Source of the DNA: Tubiluchus corallicola
Taxonomy: Eukaryota; Priapulida; Priapulimorpha; Priapulimorphida; Tubiluchidae
DNA length: 64,000 nucleotides
Assembly: GCA_030141605.1 (NCBI GenBank)
Contig: JAQGDQ010000416.1
Coordinates: forward strand, 140,016-204,015
Direction of reading: 5' to 3'
How positions within the stretch are numbered: position 1 is the first letter of the stretch; each line of letters begins with the position of its first letter. The notes under the pieces are model-generated. The model did no database searches, was not told the origin of the DNA, and saw nothing but the letters and a program-made list of their open reading frames with translations. This document shows, one piece after another, positions 42,377-54,700 of the stretch. The translations under genes were made by a program, and so were the position numbers.

Positions 42377-45300
42377 ATGAATGCAGTGATTGCCTTGACT
42401 CACTTTTGTGAGCTTCACGGTCCTAGTATTGTATTCTGCACACAAGCATTTCATGCACAGGATCCTATTGATATACTTGATGCCAGCACATCTCAGCCTG
42501 ATTTTAATGTTAGTCAACGAAACATTGATGGTGAGTGCCGGTTTTCACAAACTCTTTTAATTACTGTGTTGTGATTAAAAACTTCTGATAATTACCGAAT
42601 TAGTAATGATCTGATAATTACTGATAATTTTAGGTTTTGCTGAACTTAACACATTTTTAAGTGATAACTGGAGTCTGAAGATATGGATCTTTTTTATCTT
42701 AACTTCTGCTCACATAATGTATTTTCATCTGACACTTGAAATTTCAGTTTATGTATACTTGCCAACTTTTGAAAGAAAAATTCGGGAGATGTTAGTAAAA
42801 TAGCAGTTGGACAACTATAAGATGGAATTGTTATATTGTAGAGACTGTTAGCCAACACTCAGGAGATATAATTTTCTATGGCAGTATCGAACCATGGCTC
42901 CGTTCAAAGTCTTCAAGCTCAGTTCCTTCAACACCAGGATCAGGACATTTGGGTGTTGGACTTTCAACTGCTGGGGGAAATGTTTCTGAAATGTGTGAGG
43001 TAAACGCCAAAGTTTGTGATGTATTTTCTTGATATATTAATAACAGCTCTGTAGTTGACTCGTTTCATTTTTTTGCTTATTGTCTCTAATATTTTACTAT
43101 TATTTAGGCTTGTAAGTCTATGCCAGCTGGACAACCTGGATTTATTAGCAATGATCATGAAGCGAAAATAAGTTACATTAGCAGTCAATACCCTTGTCAT
43201 CCTGAGATATTTAGCATTGTTCGACAAGCATGTGTAAGGAGCTTAAGTTGCGAGGTAAGAAAATATTAGAGTTTAATTGTTAACTAAGTATTTAAGTAGT
43301 GTTTGCCTGAAAAAATAGTGCTATAATAAATTTGTGCTTTACTAGTTACAAAATCATTTACAGCTTACCTTAATTCATCTTACAGGTTTGTCCTGGCAGA
43401 GAAGGTCCAATATTTTTTGGCGACGACCAACGTGGGCATGTATTAAGCCATACGTTCTTTGTGAAGGATAGTCATGCTCGCGGGTTTCAGCGTTGGTATA
43501 GCATACTCGTTGTAATGATGGATAAAATATTTTTGCTCAACTCTTGGCCATTCCTTGTCAAGCACATTAGGTCAGATATTACTTACTAAAGCAGCTTTTC
43601 TCTTTTAGAATTGATAGATTTGTAAAGCACAGCTCAGCGATAAATTACAGTAACTGAGTGACTTGATTATTTATTACTTCTACAATATTTGCTTTTGTAG
43701 AATTTTCAATTTTGAAGATGATTCTGTTCAACAATTGTTAACATATTCATCTGACTGTATATTATGGGCCTAATTATAAAAATCAGTAATTTCAATCACT
43801 CACACTTAACTGTACATGAATACATTTCAGATATTTGTTATTACTTAACAGTGCTGAAAACCTTTTCTTTAAATTTCTAGAATCATTATCGACATCATAC
43901 AAGAAAAGGCACTGAAAGTTTATGAAATGGAGCAGACAGAATGTCCTCAGAGGTCATTGAGGTTAGGCAGCGGAACAAACCCACGAGATTTTCTTCGGCA
44001 TCGAGGGATGAACAAACCTGCTAGGTCTTTGGTAAATATTAAATTTGTCAGTAGTAAATTTAGTAGCCATTGTTATATATATTTAACATTTCTGAAAATT
44101 GCTCAAAATCTACAAAATGTCACATAGGTTTCTGGTTTTCCTTATTTCTACAAGGACACATCAACTCACAGAGGTTTAAAGGGAAGCTGGCACTTGGTTT
44201 GTGAATGTTTATTGGTACTTGTCACTGTACGGAGACAGGCTTTTTTTGCTAAATTTAAATTATGCTAATTTGCAGAGAGCTAAATTTACTCAGAGTAAAA
44301 ACATTTAAACTCTCATTTAACTAAGTTTCTTCCCACTGGTTGCCTTTATTTCCAGAATAAATACAAATGTACACTTACTTGCCAGTTTCTAATGCAACAA
44401 AAGAATGGGTATTGTTGATAACAACATTGTAACCTCTTAACTCCATCAGGACCACACCATTCAAAATAGGTCTTATAAAACCTGTGACTTTTCTGCTACT
44501 GTATGAGCACAGAGATAACTAAATGATTACAAATTAGGTACTGTTCTATTCAGGAGAATCTCGATTATCCAACCATGGATAAGAGATTATATTATAAGAG
44601 ATTTAATTAGATAAAATTAAGAAAAATACGCCCTTTTCAGACACTCCAACTTAGCCTATTGAGTAGCTTAGTCTGGTATACACTTGTGTGATTGTACACA
44701 CTACTTTATTACATATTACTTTATTAGAAACCTACAAAAATTATCGAACATGACCCAATCGCAGCTTACTGAGAGCAGTTTTTCATGAACCCATGTAAAA
44801 TGCAGCAAACACTTACGGTCCTGAAGGAGTTAAGTGCTAATGTTTCGTTGCACCATCAGCATCATCATGACAGTGTGCAGTGAAACCTAAATATTAAAAG
44901 TGTACCGTGTACCGTGTTGTTATCAACAATAGCATTACTTTTGTGCATTACAAATACTCGGGTTCCCCAAGCATAAACCAGTTTCTTATTATTTGTTAAG
45001 TAATAATACTTTCAACAGACTTTGGCATGATAAAAATGAAGATGACTTATTAGTGTTTAATTTGAGCTAACATCAGTTCACTTTATTTACTTGTTTTATA
45101 AACCATACAATAAGACACTTTTTTAATTCTTATCCTTGGGTTCAACGTTTAGTCTATAAGGCATTACCTTCGCTCTTTTGTATTTTATTAATGTGTTGTT
45201 TAGGTAGAGCTAACTCAGGAAAAAGACTTATTCCAGAGATTTCATTTTTGGTTCACCTGGCTTCTGAAAGCTGGAGGAACTCGCATGTCCGAGAGACTTC

Positions 45301-48300
45301 TTGAAGGACCACCAACGGAGGACACTGTCATTGACATGGAAAGACAGGAAGGTTAGAGGCCATCTGCTCTAATAACTGGTGCATTACAATTTACTTACAA
45401 GTGCATTGTAAAAAATAGCTGTTAGCATTTATTATGATTATTATAAATATTTTATTAGTTCCATCAATTCAGTTATAAGCACTAGTTTCAAAATAGTAAG
45501 ACATAATGAATCTGTTAACAAGATTCTGTAACTTGCATTGATTTCCTGTTTTAAATGCTAATTTATTATTTGTGATAATATTTATCAAGAAACTGCATTT
45601 CTAAAAGGAGATATTTTTCTTTCTTCACATCACAGAAACTGAGGAAGGATTTGTGAAACTTTTTACTAAAAACCTGGAAGTGACTAAGAAATCAGATGCT
45701 TCCTGTGATAATACTTTAGAATCTCAAATCAACGCTTCACTGGCTTCACAGGAAAAGGATTCATCTTCCAGTGGGCCAACATTCAAAAATTTGAGGCATT
45801 TGCTAAGGGTAACTAAAGTACAATTAAAAGGATATTTTAGAAATTTGAAGTTTTAATTGTTGCAATTGCATTTTTCTCTTTGTCTAATTTTGTTTTTGCA
45901 GTCATCACGGTATGTGCGTTAGCTATCTGACATATTTTACTTACTTTTTAATGTATTAAAACTGAAATTTTTTTCACTAGGATCGAAACTTTTGAAAGCT
46001 GACAAATTAGTAGTGCATCCTTTCATCTTTTTGATGTCATTCAATTAACTAGTTTATAATATTTGTGCGCTTAACCCTGTGATAGGTTTAACTTGAAAGA
46101 TTAATTAAAATTTCTAGAAAAACAAATTTTTTTTATTAAGTTTTAAGTATACAGTTATCTGAGTAATGTAGAATTTCAGTGTGGCAAGAATTTGATATTA
46201 GTGTTAAAGACAGGTAAAGTTAACACACAAAAAAATTCAACTCTCTTAATTGATATTTAACAACAAAATATTGATATGACATGTTATGTTAGATTCTTCT
46301 TATGTTTGTAGGTATTGGAGTATGAGAAGTTTCATTTGTTATGCCATCATGCAATAATAGGCAATCAAGTTATTGTGCGAGGCTGTAATCCTCGGCTTGT
46401 TGCATCTGTGATCCAGGCTTTAGAAGTATGGAAAAATTTTCTTAAAACTAAAACATCTCTTAAAGAAACTTCAATTCATCAGTGAATTTGATAAAAATGT
46501 TGAAATATTTTTCAATGTCCTTTTTTGAAAATGCTGTCTTTGTTTCTCTTGGTGCGCAAGTGTAAATATAGCAGTTTTTACTTGGTTTTTCTAAGTCGAA
46601 AACAAAATGAGGTGGTTGGGCTTAAGCAGAAGGAAATGCTATTTTAAAGTATGTCCCAAAAAATTTCCCCCACAAAGTTATATTAATTAGCATTATCCTT
46701 ACTTGCTTGAAAGACTTATGTAAATAGAAAAAAAATTCTTACTTAAAATATTTGTTCCTCCTGGTAAAATGGCACTGCATCGGCTTCCTAGCGTGCACCA
46801 CCAAAAAACACATTATTGTCGTTATTGACAACATAAAGTAATTTAAACTTTTGCTTAGTTAGTGAAAAGTGTGCTACGAATGCACTGGTTATTCAGACTT
46901 TATGCAGTGATTTCTAACTTATTACTAAATGACTTAACGATGCTTAAGGTCATCGCAGGAGTTGAAATTTATAAGTTTTATACAGTATTACACTAACGCA
47001 AGCTCTGTATGCAATAAGGTTGCATGTATGTTAAATAAAATTTCAAGGTGAATTTTTTCGACAGCATGTAAGCAGACAAATTAACTGAATTTTAATATTT
47101 TTACAAGAAATAATTTGAAATTGGAGTTTAGCAATAGCAAAATAGTTGCATAATTAGAAAGATTAATTATACAAAACATGTCAAAACTAAATACTGAGAT
47201 GGTGTAAATAATTTCGTTTTTACAGAGCTTGTTACCAAAAGGTTGTTGCAGAAAGATTGTTTGGAGTTCTGTTTATGAGGATTCTTGGAAGTGCAATTTC
47301 CTTGGTAAGTTAGTGCTTATGTCCTTTAAAGTGAACTGCTGTGTTAGATATATATAACATAATATCAGTTTACGTTGTAAAAATCTGTCTGCAACAGATT
47401 TATCTGATACAAAGTGTCACAGACGAAATTTTCCCACACACTACAGCTTTGTCTGACAAAGTAATAGCAGTAAACATTTATCAGATGAACGTGACAAAAT
47501 CTTTGGTCTGATCTGACTTTGTATGACACAAGTTGAGGCACCGTGCGCACAGACGAGCAGGGCGAGTTTATCAGATACAGAAATTTTAGCATGTTTAATA
47601 AAAATATACATCCGATAAAGTTCACAAAACGACATTTATTGACAGAAACTTTGGCATGTTTAATAAAAATCTACATCTGATAAAGTTCACAAAACGACAT
47701 GTATTGAGGCCTCCCCATAGCAAAAGTGTTTGACAAAGTTGTCTGACAGATTTTGCATAGTGTGTGCCCAGTTATAAGCATTTCGGTATTTCATTTTGTA
47801 GCTGTCTCACCCAAGGTCTACTGATTTATTTTTGAAATGTTAGTAACACAGGATAAAACATGCACAATATTCTGTTGTTAGCAGATTAATAGATTTTACC
47901 TGACAGGTAATGCTTTTGTGCTTTTTCAGTGCACAGATAATGCTCTAATGCTTTTTCACTGCACAAGTAATGCTTTAGTGCTTCCTCAGTGCACAGATAA
48001 TACCTTAGTGCTTTCTCAGTGCACAGATAATGCCTTAGTGCTTTCTCAGTGCACAGGTAATGCTTTAGTGCTTTCTCAGTGCACACGTAATGCTTTAGTG
48101 CCTCCTCACTGCACAGATAATGCCTTAGAGCTTTCTCAGTGCACAGATAATGCCTTAGTGCTTTCTCAGTGCACAGATAATGCCTTAGTGCTTTCTCAGT
48201 GCACAGATAATGCCTTAGAGCTTTCTCAGTGCACAGATAATGCCTTAGTGCTTTCTCAGTGCACAGGTAATGCTTTAGTGCTTTCTCAGTGCACACGTAA

Positions 48301-51123
48301 TGCTTTAGTGCCTCCTCACTGCACAGATAATGCCTTAGAGCTTTCTCAGTGCACAGATAATGCCTTAGAGCTTTTTCAGTGCACAGATAATGCCTTAGTG
48401 CTTCCTCAGTGCACAGATAATGCCTTAGAGCTTTCTCAGTGCACAGATAATGCCTTAGTGCTTTCTCAGTGCACAGATAATGCCTTAGTGCTTTCTCAGT
48501 GCACAGATAATGCCTTAGAGCTTTTTCAGTGCACAGATAATGCCTTAGTGCTTCCTCAGTGCACAGATAATGCTTTGAGCTTTTTCAGTGCACAGATAAT
48601 GCCTTAGACTTAGAGCTTTCTCAGTGGACAGATAATGCCTTAGTGCTTTCTCAGTGCACAGGTAATGCCTTAGTGCTTTCTCAGTGCACAGGTAATGCAT
48701 TAGTGCTTCCCCAGTGCACAGGTAATGCCTGAGTTTTCTCAGTGGACAGGTAATGCATTAGTGCTTCCTCAGTGCACAGATAATGCCTTAGAGCTTTCTC
48801 AGTGCACAGATAATGCCTTAGTGCTTTCTCAGTGCACAGATAATGCCTTAGAGCTTTCTCAGTGAACAGATAATGCCTTAGTGCTTCCTCAGTGCACAGA
48901 TAATGCCTTAGTGCTTCCTCAGTGCACAGATAATGCCTTAGAGCTTTCTCAGTGCACAGATAATGCCTTAGTGCTTTCTCAGTGCACAGATAATGCCTTA
49001 GAGCTTTCTCAGTGCACAGATAATGCCTTAGAGCTTTCTCAGTGCACAGATAATGCCTTAGAGCTTTCTCAGTGCACAGATAATGCCTTAGAGCTTTCTC
49101 AGTGCACAGATAATGCCTTAGAGCTTTCTCAGTGCACAGATAATGCCTTAGTGCTTTCTCAGTGCACAGGTAATGCCTTAGTGCTTTCTCAGTGGACAGG
49201 TAATACATTAGTGCTTCCCCAGTGCACAGGTAATGCCTTAGTGCTTTCTCAGTGGACAGGTAATACATTAGTGCTTCCCCAGTGCACAGATAATGCCTTA
49301 GAGCTTTCTCAGTGAACAGATAATGCCTTAGTGCTTCCTCAGTGCACAGATAATGCCTTAGAGCTTTCTCAGTGCACAGATAATGCCTTAGAGATTTCTC
49401 AGTGCACAGATAATGCCTTAGAGCTTTCTCAGTGCACAGATAATGCCTTAGAGCTTTCTCAGTGCACAGATAATGCCTTAGAGCTTTCTCAGTGCACAGA
49501 TAATGCCTTAGAGCTTTCTCAGTGCACAGATAATGCCTTAGTGCTTTCTCAGTGCACAGATAATGCCTTAGAGCTTTCTCAGTGCACAGATAATGCCTTA
49601 GAGCTTTCTCAGTGCACAGATAATGCCTTAGTGCTTACTTGTTGCTGAGGTAATGCTACTGTCCTTATTTGGTCTGCTGTAATACTTTGGTGATTACTTG
49701 CGATGGGTCAACTAATTGATATTGATGTGCAGAAGGCAAAAAATAATATATTGCTCATGTTTTTATGCGATTTTTTTATTTCCTTTAGGTTTAGACTCTG
49801 ATGGAGTAATTCCAGCTCATGTATTGGAAGATGAAAAGTGCATAGTATTAAATATCGTTCCTCCAGAAACATCTAATTCAGATAGTGGACTGGATCAGCA
49901 AACATTCTCTGGTTATGCATTTGACATAGAAGGAAAGTCTTCACTTATTGATGCAGGCATGTGCTAGTTCACGTTAGAAAGTGCTACATCCTATAATTTT
50001 CGTTAAAAACAAAATTTTGGTTTAAATAAGTGATACAAATGTGTGTTCATGCATTTTCATGATTTAAGTAGCAACTCATTTGGAAAAGATTTACAAAGCT
50101 TGAGCTTACTTCCACTAGTGCGACATCTTGGTTAATTTTTATTTTTTTGCAGCACCTTCATTGTTGGGAAAGATGGAACAAGCAATGAGTCAGCAAAAAT
50201 TTTCAGATGAAGTATTTGAGTGTGCATTGACAACTATGAAAGAGGAATGGATGAAGTGCGTGTAATTTAGACTTCACTTATCAAACTCTTTGACTTTCTA
50301 CATAACACAAATTCTTGAACCCCATATTGCTTCGGCTGTGATTACTGGTTAGGCTGATTGTAACAATTAGTTTTTTTTAGTTTTTTAATTTGTTTATAAG
50401 GAGACATTGACACTGAACTGACTTGGAAAGCATTACTTTTTTCTTGTACAATCCTATTGTTACTAGTATTACATTAAAATCCTAATATTTCACTACTGCC
50501 AACAACCAGTGTGCTTATTACACTGATAAACTGTGACTGAGTTTAGCAGAAGGAAATTGATTCTAACAATGTCTTTGTGTTTGTCTGTTGATAACGCATG
50601 TTGTGTTGATTGGTTGTTTCCTTTCTGCCAAAGTAATCAAGCCTCTTCTACTACTACTGTAAATCTTTTGCATTTGCCCCACAGAGAACATTTGTCATCC
50701 TATAACAAAGTCTGTGCAAAAAGAATTGAAGTAAGGAATAAATAACAGTGTGACTTATTCATTCTTTGTCTAATTAGCTAAAAATATTGAGCATGTTCTT
50801 AATATTGATGTGTCTTGTTACCCGCAGGCATGTTTTACTTCGCCAACTCTACATACGTATGTAAAGATTCTTTATTTCTGTAAAAAAAACTAATATATCT
50901 ACATCATTTTTGTTTCAGTAAAGTAAAGGTGCTATTTAAATTTAGCCGTGCAAGTGGCAGTCACTCGGTTGAGGAAACAAAAAAAGTTCTATGCGTTCTT
51001 GGTGCTACTGAATCAGATGAGTCGTTACTGAAGTTTTGGATGACTGGATTAAGCATCCAGTATAAAAGCCATGCACTTGAAGGATCTTTGAACTGTTCTT
51101 GTGATTCTTACTATGAAATTTAA
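42377..51123 (+). CDS. FLCN: Folliculin, complete, 12 exons
   Basis: Folliculin is a longin/DENN-domain protein that acts with FNIP as GTPase-activating partner for RagC/D at the lysosome, controlling mTORC1 substrates such as TFEB/TFE3. Exons: 42377-42530, 42863-42999, 43108-43254, 43386-43570, 43881-44031, 45204-45351, 45636-45808, 46312-46425, 47226-47304, 49789-49956, 50153-50255 and 50919-51123 (TAA). Spliced: 588 codons, 587 residues; human FLCN has 579. Diagnostic motifs are [13 protein letters not shown] at the N-terminus, [31 protein letters not shown] with the counterpart of the human catalytic Arg164 (here about Arg178), [13 protein letters not shown] and [10 protein letters not shown] near the C-terminus. 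Exon 2's acceptor (42861-42862) is weak but is the one that keeps frame. Intron 10 is GC-AG. Intron 9 holds a large minisatellite. AATAAA at 51297-51302 is a good polyadenylation signal. Confidence 0.97.
44410..44931. mobile_element. Inverted-repeat element in FLCN intron 5
   Basis: TATTGTTGATAACAACA (44410-44426) is perfectly inverted at 44915-44931. An inner pair CTTAACTCCATCAGGACC (44437-44454) is inverted with one mismatch at 44817-44834. Arm spacing is unequal, so one arm carries an insertion of about 70 bp. The transposon superfamily cannot be assigned. Confidence 0.5.
47911..49640. repeat. 30-bp minisatellite in FLCN intron 9
   Basis: About 57 units of 30 bp, typically containing GCTTTCTCAGTGCACAG followed by ATAATGCC, fill the intron between FLCN exons 9 (to 47304) and 10 (from 49789). 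Variants replace GATAAT with GGTAAT, CTTTCTC with CTTCCTC, and GTGC with GAGC. The register slips around 48571-48750 because of shorter units. Because 30 is a multiple of 3 and the unit lacks stops in some frames, long repetitive frames are open on both strands; I do not regard them as genes. Confidence 0.97.
49957..50152 (+). other. Non-canonical GC-AG intron of FLCN
   Basis: Exon 10 ends TTGATGCAG and the intron starts GCATGT, ending TTTTTTTGCAG before exon 11. Only this donor joins the phase-1 exon 10 to exon 11 (residues LIDA then [11 protein letters not shown]). The other nearby GT dinucleotides give a wrong frame or remove residues that align with human FLCN. Confidence 0.85.
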
Positions 51124-51296
51124 ATGAGACACTACTAGGCACTTTTTACTGGCCTTCACTTTAAAGTCTTTAGAATTTTGGTTAAAAACAGATTAGAGAC
51201 TGAAAAGAAAAAGACTTTATTCTTCTGTTTTCAATACTGTAAATAGATTATAATCCTGTATTAGAAAGTGCAGCTGTACAAGTGTGATTATAGTAG

Positions 51297-51302
51297 AATA
51301 AA
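51297..51302 (+). terminator. FLCN polyadenylation signal AATAAA
   Basis: A canonical AATAAA lies about 175 bp after the FLCN stop codon at 51123, with T-rich sequence following. This gives a short 3' UTR of about 190-200 nt. Confidence 0.6.
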
Positions 51303-51565
51303 AATGTTTTATAATAATAAGACATTTTGTAGTAAGACAAGTGTAGTGATTATTAAGAACACTCAGGTATGTGAAGTAATATTACAAAATTGACAGTTTA
51401 AACATGGATGCCGTCTTTATCTTGTTTTGTTTTGCATGTTTTATTTGGGCATAAAATTTTGAAAAGCTAATAAGTTGGCTTCCATGCATGTTGTTTTGAT
51501 AATTAAGAAATGTGATGGGACAGAACTTTTTATTTCATCTTCATTCTTCAAATTTTATCGTGATA

Positions 51566-51780
51566 CATCACAAACTCTTTAGAAACTCTGTTTTAAGTGA
51601 CATGACTTCATTTTATTAACACACCACAAAACATCACAAGCTCTTTAGAAACTCACTTGTGTCTGTTTTAAGTTTCATGGCTTCATTTCATTAACACACC
51701 ACAAAACATCACAAGCTCTTTAGAATGTCACTTGCATCTGTTTTAAGTTACATGACTTCATTTCATTAACACATCACAAG
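51566..51780. repeat. Three tandem units of about 66-75 bp
   Basis: CATCACAARCTCTTTAGAA recurs at 51566, 51632 and 51707, each followed by CTGTTTTAAGT and a TGRCTTCATTTYATTAACAC motif. It lies just beyond the FLCN polyadenylation signal. Confidence 0.8.
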
Positions 51781-54700
51781 CAGTTGAGACGAATGTTCTT
51801 ATTTATTGCACAAAAAAGATTGTTTATTGACATGTTAACCTTTTCTCATACTCTTTGTGCATTCGTAAGTGAAACTGATAAATATAGTCCATACATATTA
51901 ACGAGACAAGTAGAAAAAACTAAATTGCGTTCAGAAATATCTAATAGTTTTTGTGATGCAAAATGTAAGTGTTAACTACATTCTGCAAAATGCTACTACT
52001 AATCGTCAATTTGTATAGTAAATATTTCTGCATGTACATTCCGTATTTGAATTCGGTTTTTGTTTTATTTTTACTGTTACAAACAATTTAAATGATGAAG
52101 CATTAATGTTGAGATTGTAACGGAGTTTAACACACCCTATCAAGTTGCCATACATGTATTCTTGAAACTCTATTTATACTCTGTTCATTCCAAAATGTTT
52201 TTTAATCATTTTGATCGGTGGCAAGGAGTATAATATTATATTTGTAAGTAGTGTACGTAACTATTAAAAATTATGCAGATTTACATAAAGATTTACATAT
52301 ATTTAAGTAAACAAATTTCTTGTTTACTTAAATAGTCGTTTATTTAATTTGTAAATAGAACACAATGTTTTCACTTTAATTTATAAACAATAATTTTGTT
52401 TGACGAAACATATCATTTGATACATTTTTAATTAACTCAAAAATAGGTTAGCATAGAGATCAACAACTTTTTTGCAAAATACTGACTATCAGTATCGACA
52501 AATCAAAATTGGTACCAACAAAAGATGAATTTGAAATATTGCTGCAATAATCATGATGATGGCAGTGTTTAGAAAAATTTTAATAAAAATTTTACGTCTG
52601 TTCTCAAAATATTGTCATTTTTAACCAAACTATTTCGAAATTTATTGTAAACTGAAATACCTGCATTTGGCTTTTACAGTAGAAAGTTCTAACCCTGGCG
52701 TTGTTCTTGATTTATGCTTTCGATAGATGGCAGCACATAGTTTTGTTAGTTGTCTTGAATAAAATGTGAATGAAAAAATGTTTTACAGAATTCTTTAGGG
52801 TGAAGCTATTATTGAGCACTATGAACAATTACTTTTAAATGTGTTTTAAGAATTATCAATGATTGAAGCGTAATTATTGTATAGACGAATATATTTCCTT
52901 ATAAACTTTGAAAGGTGGCCATTGAAAGTATACTCAGTTTTGTACCGCGAGTAGGGAGTCCAGGAAGCAACGTTGTTTGGGCTACCCAGCTATGGGACCT
53001 GTTTGGGCAGGGTTCAGGGCTATGCCCCGTAAGCCCATTAATTTCCTACATTTTAGCAGAGAACTTTAAAATAGAACGAAATTATAACTCAGTAATTATA
53101 ATACAGCTAGCTGTACTTTTTTTAGGAAAGTGCAATACCAAAGCCTGGTGATATTTTAAACAGCCTATTACGTGGTAAAGGTAATACAAGTAAATTTGTA
53201 AATACTTGTAAATTTTTTACAAGTGGTAAAATTTCAATGAAAAAGCTGTAGTTTTTTTTATTTCATTTTGTTTTGTTTCGAGCTTCACTATCATTTTTTT
53301 TAAACGAAAGTAGATCAATTTTTGATAAATTTTCCGAAATTTATTGTTGCTTAAATCAAATAATGTCATGATGACGCGAAGGAAGCGAGTACATTGGACC
53401 TTCAGAACCCTGAGAATTTCTTTCTGTATGGTGAAACTGGACTAAATAAGTATTATTTTTGTTTGCTGGCTGCTTAAGCGTCTCTGTCAAGTTGGCTAAC
53501 CTGAGCTGTTTTCAACCTAGACAGTCAGTCAGTTTGCTTACTTAAACAGTTGTAAATCTTGAAACCCATAAACTTGTTTACATATCAATCATAGCTATGC
53601 AATTTATTTAAATAGGTAGATATAGCTGATTTCTAACAATTGATATCAGTAATCGCTCAGATTTTAATAGATAAATTGTTCCTCAAGTTAACAACTTTAT
53701 ATTTGTAGTAGTATTTGACAGAGCTTTTGCCATAAGTAATGGTGTTATGATGAAGTATTTGTAAATTATCAGTAGAACGTAGATCTTACAAAATTTTTCT
53801 TTTAAATATATTCCCTAGAGTACCAGGTCCAAGTTGGTTAACCTGCCTGAATGTTTCAAAGGCTAAACAATACAGCCTAGTCTCCGACAGGGAACTAGAG
53901 GCTGTTTGTCTACAATGGTGCCACTTTACCTGTTGGACTTTTATCCACGAGTTTTTACCTGTATTTTGTTTTTTCGAGTGACTGTTCTGATTGAATGACA
54001 GTTTTGTCCTGGAGCTTCGTGGGGATGCGTCGGATACCAAAAAGCTGATCAAAAATCTACTGGCATCTTGGTCTAGGGCCGCTCAATAAACCACTAGCCT
54101 GCTGCTGTTTTAAAAGTGCTACTTGAAAGCTTCTCATTGTGGCAAAATTCGGCGGATTTCAATGTAATCATTTTAACATAATTTCAAAAAAAGATTTGCG
54201 GTTCGTTTTAAATTAGTCAGAGGTGCAATACACAATCCTAATCAATTTTAGCTATAACTAATGAGACGTAAGCCCAGACTCAAGTCACTGTTCAAGACCA
54301 TTTCTGTTCCCCCACGGAATGCATCAGTTTCTTGAAAATACTAATGAAGTGAGCCGAGAAAACGAATGCTGAGGACCATTACCAGTCTTCAGTTTTCCTA
54401 TAAATTTTCTTGACTATCTGACCTTGAACAAAATTATTTTCCTTGGGAAACCATGCTTCGTATATCTGATTACTGTGAATGAAATTTTATTTTAACTGTA
54501 CACCTACACATTTTATATTATAATATGGTCAAGACATTGATAGTTGTTTGTCATAAATGGAAGAAAAAATATGAAAAGCCACAATGTTTTTGAATTAATC
54601 AATAATATTTTAATTGTTATAATATTAGCAGTTGTTGCAAATGTTAATAAAAACAACAATTCATAAACAATCTATTAATTATTATTTATTTACTATTGAA

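Noticed and set aside
47886-49648. Long repetitive reading frames on both strands (up to 229 codons)
   Set aside because: They are the translation of the 30-bp minisatellite, whose unit length is a multiple of three and lacks stop codons in some frames. They lie within an FLCN intron and have no start context or flanking signals.
53786-54110. Slightly GC-richer patch with an 88-codon minus-strand frame
   Set aside because: It stands out in composition but has no recognisable protein or transposon motif. It may be an old repeat; evidence is too thin to annotate.
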